In this document: positions 1-9,835 of the stretch, in pieces | Layout of the letters: the number at the start of each line of letters is the position of its first letter | Numbering within the stretch: the first letter of the stretch is position 1 | Program-made: the position numbers and the translations under genes | The notes under the pieces: model-generated | The model's database searches: none | Told to the model about the DNA's origin: nothing | What the model saw: only the letters and a program-made list of their open reading frames with translations | Assembly: GCF_036850765.1 (NCBI RefSeq) | Contig: NC_089490.1 | Span: 124,648,522-124,712,521 of the forward strand | DNA from: Saccopteryx bilineata | Lineage: Eukaryota > Chordata > Mammalia > Chiroptera > Emballonuridae | Direction of reading: 5' to 3' | DNA: 64,000 bases

Positions 1-150
1 GAAACTGCAGATGTGGTAGAAATACACTGCTCACAAAAATTAAAGGATATTTCAAAATAAATATGAAGCAATAAAAAAAAGCGTTTGATTTTTTGATTAA
101 ACAAGAACATCAGAAAAGCAAATGACAACTCAAAAAAAGGTTGTTTGATT

Positions 151-158
151 ATGCAAAT
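151..158 (+). promoter_or_regulatory. POU octamer motif in left Tc1 terminal repeat
   Basis: A perfect ATGCAAAT octamer lies in the left inverted repeat, mirrored by ATTTGCAT at 1410-1417 in the right repeat within the same conserved block. Octamers bind POU-domain factors in mammals. Binding here is inference from the motif only. Confidence 0.45.
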
Positions 159-225
159 GAGATGCAAACTCAATTATCGTGATTGAGTAGCAAGTGACAT
201 ATTGGTGGGGGTGAACAGAAGCAGA

Positions 226-1290
226 TCAAACTGGACAAGAGTGACACACACTGACTGTTCGGTAGGGTGTATGGTCACCCAAGACTGCCAAAACACACTG
301 ACAGCGACGGAGCATGGACAGGATCAGATCGTCCAGCAGTTCTTGTGGGATCCTCTGCCACTCTTGCTCTAGGGCAACTTCCAGCTCAAGAAGTGTTGTG
401 GGAGGCATTGGATGGTTTGCCAGACATCTTCCCAGTGCATCCCAAGCATGTTCAATGGGATTCAGGTCTGAAGAACGTGAAGGCCAGTCCATGCGTTCGA
501 TTCCTGCCTCCTGACACATGTTGTTGACAAGATGCACATGGTGGGGCCTTGCATTATCATTCATGTAAAGAAAGTTATTTCCAACTTTCCTGTACCACTA
601 CAAGGTACAGGACCTCATCTCAATATCGGACAGCAGTCAGCAATCCATTTCTGATGATGTGGAGGTTGGTACAACCACAAATGCTGATGACAGCCCACAC
701 CATGATTCCACCACCACTGAAAGAGTCCCTTTCCCAGATGAAACATGGATTCTTCCATGTTCCTCCTTCACACCAGATCAGGACATGATGATTGTCAGGC
801 TGCAGACTGAACCGTGACGCATCAGGGAAGAGGACAGTTGACCACTCATCAGGGTTCCAATGACGATGCTCATCAGCCCACCTTCTACGGGTTCTATGGT
901 GTTCAGCAGATAATGGAATGCATGCTATTGGTTGTCAGGCATGCAGTCCAAAATGAAGGAGTCAATTTTGTATGGTCTGGGTGCATATCCGTCATCTAGG
1001 GGCAGCAAGAAACCACCCCCACAGCTCTGTTCCATTGCTGCACCTGTTCCTTCTTGCCAATAAGGTCAAGTAGCGGTCATCTCTTGCTGTTGTGGCAGAT
1101 GGGCGACCCTGCCCTTGTCTTCTTAGTACTGCACTAGTCTCTTGAAAGCGATTCCACAGTCTGCTAATCATGCTTTGCAATGTTCTAAGTGCTATTGCCA
1201 CTGTTATCTGTGTTTGATCATCAGCTTCAAGACATCCTATGGCTTTCCAGGCTTCACATTAGGGCAAATCATGTTGCAGGGGCATTGCAA
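226..1290 (-). pseudogene. Tc1-family transposase (DD34E), frameshifted
   Basis: Tc1 transposases cut and paste their own DNA using an RNase H-like fold. On the minus strand the pieces run in order: an N-terminal helix-turn-helix region with SRLWNRFQET (about 1160-1140), the GRP hook-like GQGRPSATT and DDRYLTLLARRNR linker, a core segment with FPDASRF containing the first aspartate (codon near 821-823), then a segment with NDNARPHH carrying the second aspartate (codon 556-558) and SSDLNPIE carrying the glutamate. The second aspartate and the glutamate are separated by 34 residues, as in the DD34E class. The last 112 codons (564-226) are open, but stops and frame changes break the rest, including one near 600-640 and one near 990. 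All three catalytic acidic residues survive; the protein is not produced as one chain. Confidence 0.85.
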
Positions 1291-1409
1291 GGGCTGGGAA
1301 ATTGTAGAATGTGCACTTTCAAGATCAGGGAACGTGCAGATATTCCAGTACTGTTACCCTTTTGTATAGTGCATTTTCACCAATGAAATAAAAGTTGATT
1401 TTGCATCTC

Positions 1410-1417
1410 ATTTGCAT
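1410..1417 (-). promoter_or_regulatory. POU octamer motif in right Tc1 terminal repeat
   Basis: ATTTGCAT on the plus strand is the inverted partner of the octamer at 151-158. Its preservation in both repeats follows from repeat symmetry and does not by itself show function. Confidence 0.45.
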
Positions 1418-1584
1418 AATCAAACAACTTTCTTTGACTTGTTTGCTTTTCCAATATTCTTGTTTAACAAAAAAAAATCAAATGCTTTTCTTCTTCTTTT
1501 TTTTTTTTTGCTTCATATTTATTTTGAAATAGTCCCCAATTTTTGTGAACAGTATAGCAAAAAAAAAACAAAAAACAAAAAAAC

Positions 1585-2070
1585 AACTAGAATTAGAAGT
1601 GGACCCTGATCATGTGATTGACTTGCTGCCATCTCATGATAAAACTTTAATAAATGATTCTCTGCCTTTTATGGATGAGCAAAGAAAGTGGTTTCTGGAG
1701 ATGGAATCTACTACTTGTATAGATTATTGAAACAACAACAAAGGATTTTGATTACTATATAAAACTAGTTGATAAAGTAGCAGCAGGGTTTGAGAGAATT
1801 GACTCCAATTTTGACAGAAGTACTACTTTGGGTAAATGCTATCAAAATAGCATCCCATGCTATAGAGAAATTTTTTGTAAAAGAAAGAGTCAACCAATGT
1901 GGTAAAGTTCATTGTTGTCTTATTTTAAGAAAATACCACAGCCACCCAAACCTTCAGCAACCTCCACCCTGACCAGTCAAAGCCATCAGCATTGAAGCAC
2001 AACTTTCCACCAGAAAAAGATTACGACTTGCTGAAGGTTCAGATGATAGTAATATATTTTAGTAATAAAG
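1585..2070 (+). pseudogene. Tigger1-like transposase C-terminus, broken
   Basis: The reading frame resembles the C-terminal region of Tigger1 transposase and of its domesticated relative TIGD1, a DNA-binding protein of the CENP-B/pogo group. Recognisable pieces in order are ELEVDPDHV, LPSHDKTL and MDEQRKWFLEMEST, then after a frameshift YYIKLVDK and AAGFERIDSNF, then LLSYFKK, PQPPKPSATSTL and finally LAEGSDDS-like coding. Stops and at least two frameshifts break it. An expanded A-rich run (about 1559-1583) replaces the codons just upstream. The catalytic core is not in the window. It is a transposon remnant rather than the host gene TIGD1, because its own transposon 3' end follows directly. 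Confidence 0.8.
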
Positions 2071-2104
2071 TACTTCTAATTAAAGTATATATATATTGTT
2101 TTTT

Positions 2105-2320
2105 TTTTGTTTTGTTTTTTTAAAATTTTTTATTTATTTATTTATTTTAGAGAGGAGAGGGAGAGACAGAGACAGAGAGAGAGAGAGAGAGAGAGGAGAG
2201 AAGGAGCTGGAAGCATCAACTCCCATATGTGCCTTGACCAGGCAAGCCCAGGGTTTTGAACCGGCGACCTCAGCATTTCCAGGTCGACGCTTTATCCACT
2301 GCGCCACCACAGGTCAGGCT
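2105..2320 (-). mobile_element. Ves-type tRNA-derived SINE
   Basis: Read on the minus strand it begins AGCCTGACCTGTGGTGGCGC, has the tRNA-like head with a B box (GGTTCAAAACC), then a CT-rich body and an A/T-rich tail. It is flanked by direct repeats of ATATATATTGTTTTTT at 2089-2104 and 2321-2336, so the ends are exact. It sits in the 3' end of the Tigger1 element. SINEs of this type depend on L1 enzymes for movement. Confidence 0.92.
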
Positions 2321-2494
2321 ATATATATTGTTTTTTAGAGACAATGTTATTACCCTCTAAACAGACTACAATACAATGCAAACATAACTTTTATATGCAA
2401 CAGGAAACTAAAATACTTGTATGACTCCCTTCATTTTGATATTTAATTGTGGTGTCTGGAACCAAACCTGCAATATCTCTGACATATGCTTGTA

Positions 2495-3867
2495 CTCTAT
2501 TTCCAAAAGATAGCAAGATGCACCACTAGAAAAATTATTTTTTTTTGGAAAATACTGTACTAAAGTTAAGCTGGGGTCTTTAACTACAGAACCTTTTACA
2601 GCCCATAATATGCTAATGTAAATTTGGAGGGCACAGTATGCAGCATTTCTCAATTTATTTTAATTTATTTTATAGTTTTACTTTTACAGACAATTTCACA
2701 AGTATGAAGTACAAATTTTGAGAACTAGATCTAAGCCAATTCCTTATTTTATGAAGAAGAAATTGACACCATATTGGTATGAAACTTTCCCAACACAACA
2801 AAAATAAAAAATGGCAAAGACAGGAGTAGGTCTCAGTTTATCCTAATCCCTAAATTCAGTGATTTGTTCTTTGCATGATGTGACATTGCATTTATTCTTT
2901 CAAAATTGTCATATTTCAAAATTACTGTTCTGAAAAAATGTGCTAAGAAAGAAAAGTTCACTAAAAATGTTTTTCACAATTTTCTATTGTTTTATACAAT
3001 CACTGACCACCAAAAGATCCAACACCTTCAACTCAGCCCCACCCCTAAAGCTGCCACTTCCCAGAATGACGTCTTTGTGGTTTCCTCAAAGTGAGACCAC
3101 CAGATAAGAATAGTAAAACAAATTAGTTTGAATAACTATAGTGGTTCTGCCTCTCTTGTGCTAAAATCCAGATGTATAGTCAAATTGGTTTGCTTTAAAA
3201 TGTTCATTTTGAGAAAGTGCTCTTGTCTATAAATGAAATGATTCAAATAGAGAAAAATTTTCATGCTTAGTGATGTGAAAAACCATGACATTTACCAAAA
3301 ATAGGTATTTATATGCTTTAGCTCTTACTTTCATGTGGAGTTGATAAAAGAGGAAGACATGGGGGTTGAGGAGTTGAATGCAGCAAAGGTATGTTTTTCT
3401 CAAGATCGTGAAGCAAAAGAATGAATGGGTTTAGTGACATCCATTGAGGCACTGGCCTGGGAGCCCAAAACTCATATGTAGATGGCTCCAGGATGTCTTT
3501 GATGGGGGAAAAATGGCTCTCCGGTGTCCCAGTGTTTTTCAGGGACATGACCTTAATGCAAGACCCTAAAACACCCATTTTCAGGATAGACACCCATCCA
3601 CAAATACCATTTGTCCCTCTAAAACATCCTTACTTCTTCCTTTTGTTCCTTGCATATTTAGACTAAAGAAACTCAAGATGACATTGGCAACAGTAGAAAA
3701 AAAAAGAAATTTAGTCTCTCATTTGAACAAACAGCCCTCCAAAGCTCTGCTATTGAGGAAAAGTTGTGGTTTTGTTTTATTTTAAAATATTCATAATTGT
3801 CACCTGAATAGAATGCATTAAGTGGACAATTGCTCAGTTTTCAAAGTACATTTGTAGAGTTCCTATC
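2495..3867. other. No gene or recognised repeat
   Basis: AT-rich, apparently unique sequence. Open frames here are short (under 95 codons), lack recognisable motifs and look like chance. Confidence 0.6.
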
Positions 3868-3882
3868 AACCCAACTTTTATT

Positions 3883-4080
3883 TTTCCTTTTTATAATATT
3901 CATTTTAGAGAGGAGAGGGAGAGACAGAGAGAGAGAGAGAAGAGAGACATAGAGAGAGAGAGAGAAGGGGGGAGGAGCTGGAAGCATCAACTCCCATATG
4001 TGCCTTGACCAGGCAAGCCCAGGGTTTCGAACAGGCGACCAGGTCGATGCTTTATCCACTGCGCCACCACAGGTCAGGCC
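3883..4080 (-). mobile_element. Ves-type SINE
   Basis: Same subfamily as the copy at 2105-2320, with a GA-rich stretch on the plus strand and a tRNA-like head ending in ACCACAGGTCAGGCC. Direct repeats CAACCCAACTTTTAT (3868-3882) and CAACCCAACCTTTTAT (4081-4096) flank it. The head lacks about 16 bp (AGCATTTCC area) relative to the sister copy, shortening the B-box side. Confidence 0.92.
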
Positions 4081-4097
4081 CAACCCAACCTTTTATT

Positions 4098-4735
4098 AAA
4101 ATAATGCAAAAAAGAAAAGAAAAGAAATAGAAAGGACAAGTACAGAATATTAAATCTTTCTTCAGTCTACTGTCTGATTCTCTTAACATCTATGTTGATA
4201 TATTTAGACTTTGAGCACATATAAAATTTCATGGCTGTTTTAATATACATACAGGCTTGAAACAGATGAAAGCTTCCATCTGAATGATATAGATTCCCAC
4301 TCCCACACACAGTACTCAGACAAAACACATGAAACTAAGTTTAACTACTCCAGAGGAAAAAAAGCTAATTCAATCCTACCAGGATCTGAAGCTGAGACGC
4401 TAAGGATTTTAGGCTTTCCAAACCTGTTCTTTAGCTTTTTAGCATACTCTCCCTTATTAGGAACTCCTAAATGGAATCAATCCCATGACCTGTTAGATGT
4501 CTAGATAGTGAATCTTTATTATTCAAAATAGATGCATTCCCAGGGGTCATGATAAACAATAAAATATAAAGTAAGTGAGCAGAGAAGCTTGTTTTCTGGG
4601 AGAAGAGGGCAAGGTCTTTCAGGAAGGACTAATTTCCATTCCTGGCTCAATGAAGATTCTGTGAACCAGTGAATAACATGACAATAAAGAATGAAAACTT
4701 TCTATCCATTTGTAGTCAAACCACATAGGAGAAGA
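4098..4735. other. No gene or recognised repeat
   Basis: Unique-looking AT-rich sequence without convincing coding potential. Confidence 0.55.
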
Positions 4736-4739
4736 GACA

Positions 4740-4985
4740 GGCCTTTATTGAGCACTTATTATCTTCCATGCACTGTATCAGGGTTTTTAAAAGATATTTT
4801 ATTTAATTTGATTCCAAGAGCCCTCATAAAAGTTTGCTTATAAGTGAGTTTTCTATCCTTTATTTTTACCGAGAAAAAAAAAAGTCTCAGGTCTTATATA
4901 ATTCACTCAAATTTACACAGTAACTGAGAGTGTCAAAATTTGAAAGACTCAAAGCCAGTTAGTTCTATAAGACTAACTCAATTTA
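4740..4985 (+). repeat. MIR-family ancient SINE
   Basis: The order TTATTGAGCACTTATTAT, a TGCACTGTATCAGG block, a TTTAATTTGATTCC block, a degraded ATTTTTACCGAGAA segment and a CAAATTTACACAGTAACTGAG segment matches a MIR read in its reverse orientation (core then tRNA-related part). Divergence is high, as expected for a mammal-wide repeat. Confidence 0.6.
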
Positions 4986-4989
4986 ACCC

Positions 4990-5940
4990 AGCAATGAAAA
5001 TGTCCCTATAATCAATCAACTAGAATGAGCTTAAAATCTGCTTATAAAGCAATCAAACAATTTCTCTACACATCACTATTGCCCAGATCTTGCACATGTT
5101 CAGCTATTGGGAAAACCCCTCTGAATAGAAACATGTATATATTCAAGGTCTCAGAGTGAGGAAAGTATTGCTCCTTTTTCTTAGTAAGACAAAATCCTAT
5201 CATATTTCTTTTTTTCCCCTTCAGCTTTATTAAGGTATAATTGACATAAGAGTAATCTATCATGTTTCTTAAGAGGAAAATAGAAGGCTCAAACTCCTAC
5301 CATTGCCCAAGTCAGTACTTCCAATGCAAAACATCTATAGGTCCCACTTTTGTGGTGAGGGTCAATGACTCTTTGCAATCTAGGAATACATTGAAATGAC
5401 TGAGTCCAGGCCCATTTACTAAAATGCCATCTATGATCTTCTCTCCTTCACTAGGAAGAATGAGAGTTCATGATAATGTGTCATGTGAGAACTTTTAGAA
5501 GAAATCTCAGTGTATGTCTTTTATAACCCTGGAACCCTGATATTACATTTGATAAACTGCTAAGTATATTGTCCATTGAAATGTACTATCTAACTACTAA
5601 AAAAAAAAATCATTGCTATTTCCAAAATTTCCTTTTCTCTGATACTGTTTTGAGTCCTTATTATCATGAAACCGGGGTTACTTATAATTGCACTATTTCC
5701 CTTTTCTTCCAAGTATAGGGAAACAATTTTCTATGGGTATACTATATTTCTGAACATCTTAAATAAGAAGTATTGACTGACCTTTGTTCCAGGCTATCTT
5801 TTCAAGGAAGTTTGGATCACTAACAGACATTGAATATAGAGACAGTGTCTCTCTTCAGAGAAAAGGGCAGATTTGCTTAACAGCTTCCCTGTGGAACAAA
5901 GAGCAGGTATGAGTACAATGGTGTAAAAGATTTTAGTTCC
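4990..5940. other. No gene; possible old L1 end near 5218-5256
   Basis: Mostly unique sequence. The short stretch CTTTATTAAGGTATAATTGA near 5223-5242 resembles the reversed 3' end of an ancient L1 (L1M). It is too short to be certain. Confidence 0.4.
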
Positions 5941-5944
5941 CTAA

Positions 5945-6205
5945 GCTCAGAATTTTTCTCCTGTAACATAACTCACTGTATGTGTAGGTGTCACTTGGCC
6001 TTCTGCTCATCAACCTGTGCAAATTGGAGCTAGAGGAACTAGCACAAAATGCTGACACTCTGACTATTTCTATTGCTGTGAGTTACAAATTGTTCTTAGT
6101 CTCTCATTCAGGAGTCTTGTGTCTTCTACCAGTATCCATGATACTGTGGCAGGTTAACTTCTTCATTGGCAAGTGGGATTAACTCTCAGACCCTTCAGTG
6201 TTTGG
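5945..6205 (+). repeat. Unclassified dispersed repeat, copy 1 (LTR-like?)
   Basis: This stretch aligns in order, and in the same orientation, with 14625-14900. Shared landmarks include AATGCTGA, a CTGACT block, TTGCTGTGAGT, TCTTCTACCAG, TATCCATG/TCTATGG and a run ending in a GGCAGGTTAA or GACAGGCTAA block followed by CAGACCCTT or AGATCCTT. I do not recognise the family. The layout resembles the 3' half of an old LTR, which is only a guess. Confidence 0.55.
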
Positions 6206-6227
6206 CAGTTTTAGAAATGAAGGTGGG

Positions 6228-6633
6228 CCGTGGCCGGTTGGCTCAGCGGTAGAGCATCGGCCTAGCGTGCGGAGGACCCGGGTTCGATTCCCGGTCAGGG
6301 CACATAGGAGAAGCGCCCATTTGCTTCTCCACCCCTCCGCCGGGCCTTCCTCTCTGTCTCTCTATTCCCCTCCCGCAGCCAAGGCTCCATTGGAGCAAAA
6401 ATGGCCTGGGCGCTGGGGATGGCTCTGTGGCCTCTGCCTCAGGCACTAGAGTGGCTCTGGTCGCAACATGGCGACGCCCAGGATGGGCAGAGCATAACCC
6501 CCTGGTGGGCAGAGCGTCGCCCTATTGTGGGCATGCCGGGTGGATCCCGGTCAGGCGCATGCGGGAGTCTGTCTGACTGTCTCTCCCTGTTTCCAGCTTC
6601 AGAAAAAAAAATGCAAAAAAAAAAAAAAAAAAA
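6228..6633 (+). mobile_element. Long (about 400 bp) Ves-type SINE
   Basis: Full-length copy starting CCGTGGCCGGTTGGCTCAGC with good pol III boxes, followed by a long body with two GGTGGGCAGAGCGTCG-type sub-repeats, a GGATCCCGGTC segment and TTTCCAGCTTCAGAAAAA, then an A tail. Direct repeats AGAAATGAAGGTGGG (6213-6227) and AGAAATAAAGATGGG (6634-6648) flank it. The same long form recurs at 62307-62710 and, inverted, at 63588-63953. Three chance reading frames of 67-84 codons overlap it and are not genes. Confidence 0.95.
6239..6291 (+). promoter_or_regulatory. Internal RNA polymerase III promoter (A and B boxes) of SINE
   Basis: TGGCTCAGCGG at 6239-6249 fits the A-box consensus, and GGTTCGATTCC at 6281-6291 fits the B box. 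The spacing is that of a tRNA gene. This copy keeps both, so it is a plausible pol III template, though a T-run terminator must come from flanking DNA. Confidence 0.75.
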
Positions 6634-6649
6634 AGAAATAAAGATGGGA

Positions 6650-7455
6650 GGCTGACTGAGACATGTCTTCATGGAAGAGGAAGGGTGGGAGATCTCACTG
6701 GCTGATTAAAGAGACTTGAAGGAGTCTGTACAATCAGTAGTGAAAATATTGGCCAAATTGCATGATGTACCAGGTAGTAAGTGTTCTTACTCTTTATTGT
6801 CTGTTAATGAGGAAGCATTTGGAAAGTGGTTGAAGACTGAATACAGAAAATAGTTCAAAGACAGCTACCTAAACACTACTCTGGCTGTTGCTAATTCTAC
6901 TCTAGGTATGTATGGTTGGGAGGGGGGCAGACAACCTCCTTTTTAATCTGGTGATCACCATTGGGTCCCGTGCATTGTCACAAATAGCACTAAGATTTAT
7001 CCCAGTGTACCTGCCTTTTAAACAAAAATTGCAGAAACATACACCCACACTGAACATGCAAGGAGAAAATTTTTTACTGTATGGGTAGGAACCAGGCACA
7101 TCATTAACACTTGGCTTGATAGTTTAGGATATATGGAAACAGGGGACATAATTAATACGTATTTAAGAAGGAAGGTACCAGTTGACCCATCTGATGTCTC
7201 TCATGCTCTATTATCATGCCAACCTTAAATGTATTTGGAGTTGAGAATAAAGTTCTCAGAATTTAAGATGCTTTCTTGGTAATAACCAGTAGTTTTCCCA
7301 AAGTAAAATGGATTCTCAAAGAAATTGCTGTGCAAGTCAATTCTAAATCATCCAGAGAATGCAAACCCTGGAGCTGCAGCTGGAAAGCAATATATCTGTG
7401 GTTGCATAGTCAAGAGATTTTCAAATTTGAAATAGAAGGTACTGAGGAATCATTC
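6650..7455. other. No gene or recognised repeat
   Basis: Sequence between the SINE and the L1-A 5' end. No family recognised and no credible coding frame. Confidence 0.5.
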
Positions 7456-7575
7456 AGGTGACGTCAGAGAAATGGAGGTGTGACAGATACTCCTGATCTC
7501 TCCCTTGAAATTTCAACAAATTCTACAACTATACACAGAGAAAACAATCCCTGATGAACCTGAAATATACACTCA

Positions 7576-8061
7576 CTAGATAGACAGGTAGGATTGCACA
7601 AGAAGGTGGGCCAAACATAGAATCTGCTCACAGAAGAAAATATGCCAAAGGACTGAGTCTTTCTCTCTCCTCACGGACCTGAGGGAGGGAGGCTCTGTTA
7701 ACAGAGGGTTTGTCTTGGAGCCAGAGCTGGGAGAAGAGAAGAGTCTGGGAAGAAGGAGCTGAGATAGAGGTGATGACCAAGAATGGGGAGCAGAACTATT
7801 TCCTGACATCTGCTGCAACCATGATTGCAGACGCTGGGCGATTACAGATTTACAGGTGCCCATCGCATGTTCCCAAGAGCTATGTGCAAATAGTGGAGGT
7901 GGCAGACCTCCCTCAGCTGAGTTTCCAGACTGCTCTCTTCTGTGAGAGGCAGGGGTGCCCAGGTGTTTGATCCCCTGCTCTATTGGGATGTGGGGGAAGG
8001 TGCTGGGAGACCCCTGGTTGGCCATTGCTATAGCTATAGAACTGCAAAGCCCTAACAACAA
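7576..8061 (-). other. Antisense 161-codon open frame in L1-A 5' UTR
   Basis: An unusually long open frame for this window runs on the minus strand within the L1-A 5' UTR. It has no recognised domain; it contains a short hydrophobic N-terminal stretch and serine-rich segments. Primate L1s carry an antisense ORF0 in their 5' UTR, but there is no sequence basis for equating the two. Probably chance. Confidence 0.25.
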
Positions 8062-8231
8062 GCCCCTCCTACCAAAACAACCGGCTTGCCTGTATCATTA
8101 GATAGCGACAGCAAAGCCTCAGCAGAAGTCCACCCAGGAATCTCACAGAGGCCACTCTTGTAGTGCAGTGCTCCTTACCAGAAAAAAGAATAATTATCTC
8201 TTGTTGGGGTTATTAACAATACCACTTGTAA

Positions 8232-9180
8232 ATGCCACCAAGGAAAAAGAAATCAAATATGAATATACAAAATAGAGACATAGCTCAGATAGATGATATA
8301 AAATCTCTAGGAAAAAAATCTCAATTACATGGAAACTTTAGAACTTAATGACAAAAAATTCAAAATTGAAGCTCTAAAAATACTCAATAAAATACAAGAA
8401 AAATTGAAAGGCAATTTAGTGAGCTCAAAAAACAACCTAATTAACAAAAAGAGTACTTCACCAAGGAAACTGAAACTATAAAATAGAACCAAACAGAGAT
8501 GAAAAACTCAATACATGAACTGAAAACTGAGTTAACAAGTTTAGTGAATAGAACAGGCCAGATAGAGGAGAGAATCAGTGACATTGAAGACAAGCAACTA
8601 GAGATACTACAGAGAGAAGAAGAGAGAGACTCATGAATTAAAAAAAAAATGAGAAAGCCCTACAAGAATAGTTTGACTCCATTAGGAAGAGCAATATAAG
8701 AATAACAGGTATATTAAAAGAATAACAAGAGAGGGAAAACGTAATGGAGAACATATTGAAACAAATAATCAATGAGAACTTCCCAAGCTGGTGGAAAGAG
8801 TTAGAGCTTTGAATCCAAGAAGCGAACAGAACTCCGAGTTACCTCAATCCAAACAGACCTACTCCAAGGCACATCATAATGAAATTATCACAAATCACTG
8901 ACAATAAAAGAATCCTCAAGAAAGCTAGAAAGAAGAAGAATAAAACATATAAAGGGAGACCCATTAGGCTATCATCAAATTTCTCAGCAGAAACTCTAGA
9001 AGCCAGAAGAGAGTGGACCTCAACATTTAACGTACTGAAAGGAGGAGCTACCAGCCAAGAATACTATATTCATCAAAGCTATCCTTCAAATATGAAGGGG
9101 AAATAAAAACATTTACAGACATACAGAAGCTGAGGGAATTTATCACCAGAAAACCTCCACTATAAGAAATACTAAAGGGG
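8232..9180 (+). pseudogene. L1-A ORF1 (RNA-binding chaperone), broken
   Basis: L1 ORF1p is a trimeric RNA-binding chaperone that coats L1 RNA. The start is ATG at 8232 (MPPRKKKSN-like), matching 59109 in L1-B. A lysine- and glutamate-rich coiled-coil segment follows (about 8330-8640), then the RRM and C-terminal domain. In the latter, the open stretch 8879-9106 includes RILKKARKKKNKTYKGRPIR and the SAETLEARREW block. The frame is interrupted by several stops and shifts (for example after 8350 and near 8640). Length fits the family's roughly 300-340 residues. Confidence 0.8.
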
Positions 9181-9375
9181 GTTATCTGACCAGATACAAA
9201 GAACAAAACAAAACAAAACTACAAGTAAAAATTTATGAAAACCACAATAAAAACTAATCTGTGACAACTATCACATAAAAAGGCAGAGGATAAAGATCAG
9301 CAGTAGCAAAGGAGGATGGAGTGCAGAAGCACTCATGAGATAATGGACTTTAATAAATATGATAGTTTTTCTTTT

Positions 9376-9640
9376 TTTCTTTTTTTTTTTTTATCTACTG
9401 AAATTTATTGTGGTGATTCAAGGTTGGTACAATATTTGCAAATCAATAAACATGATATTATCACATAGACAAAACAAAGGATAAAAATCACATGGTCTTA
9501 TCAAGAGAGTCAGAAAAAGCATTTTGTAAAATCCAGCACCCACTTAAGATAAACACTCTCAGCAAAGTGAGAGATTAGAGGAATCTTATCTTAATAAAGG
9601 ACATATATAAGAAACCCGCAGCCACCGTAATACTCAATGG
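9376..9640 (-). mobile_element. Retrocopy of an antisense L1 ORF2 transcript
   Basis: Flanked by the exact 15-bp direct repeat GATAGTTTTTCTTTT (9361-9375 and 9641-9655). On the plus strand it starts with a T-rich run, so the inserted RNA was polyadenylated on the minus strand. The body, read on the plus strand, is sense L1 ORF2 reverse-transcriptase sequence (for example GCAAATCAATAAACATGATA and a CAGAAAAAGCATTTTGTAAA block). The inserted RNA was therefore antisense to L1. On its own strand AATAAA occurs about 10 bp before the A tail, acting as the apparent poly(A) signal. Empty-site comparison with L1-B near 60236 confirms it is an insertion. Confidence 0.75.
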
Positions 9641-9835
9641 GATAGTTTTTCTTTTAACAACCTAATGGTAACCACCCCTGAAAATGCCAATACTGAAACA
9701 CATAGCTTAAAAAAAGAAGAAACAGAAAGTATAAGTATGGAATATCACCAAGCAAAAACAAATGACAGAAAACCAAGAAAGAAGAATCAAACAAGACACA
9801 GAGCTATCAGAAAGCAGTGTATAAAATGGCAATAG

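Larger units (their letters stand above)
25..1554 (-). mobile_element. Tc1-like DNA transposon with long terminal inverted repeats
   Basis: A 1530-bp element flanked by TA at 23-24 and 1555-1556, the target duplication expected for Tc1/mariner. The ends are inverted repeats beginning CACTGCTCAC on the left and, read inward on the other strand, TACTGTTCAC on the right. Similarity between the arms extends about 150 bp, including A-rich runs and a shared block around an ATGCAAAT octamer. The transposase is coded on the minus strand and is broken. The element landed inside the Tigger1 transposase frame at a GAAATA/GCA site, so it is younger than that Tigger1. A 77-bp relative lies at 45612-45688. 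Confidence 0.9.
1..2492 (+). mobile_element. Tigger1-type DNA transposon, 3' part
   Basis: This is the 3' portion of a TcMar-Tigger element; its 5' part lies outside the window. Bases 1-24 translate to ETADVVEI. After the Tc1 insertion the same frame resumes with LELEV and continues into the acidic tail of a Tigger1 transposase. The 3' non-coding end (about 2380-2492) has the typical Tigger1 end, finishing near 2481-2492 in a degraded form of the terminal repeat and followed by TA at 2493-2494. Two later insertions sit inside it: a Tc1-like element at 25-1554 and a Ves SINE at 2105-2320. Assignment rests on recognising the family's C-terminal protein and terminal repeat, and is firm at family level. 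Confidence 0.85.

Noticed and set aside
1585..2070. Host gene TIGD1
   Set aside because: The reading frame is broken and ends in the transposon's own 3' non-coding end and terminal repeat, so it is the Tigger1 transposon.
6241..6300. Possible tRNA gene
   Set aside because: A and B boxes are present, but the sequence continues into a SINE body with an A tail and flanking duplications, and similar heads recur in many copies.
6198..6672. Overlapping frames of 67-84 codons on both strands
   Set aside because: They fall in a GC-rich Ves SINE; the same frames recur in the sister SINEs at 62305-62742 and 63530-63993, as expected from a repeat.
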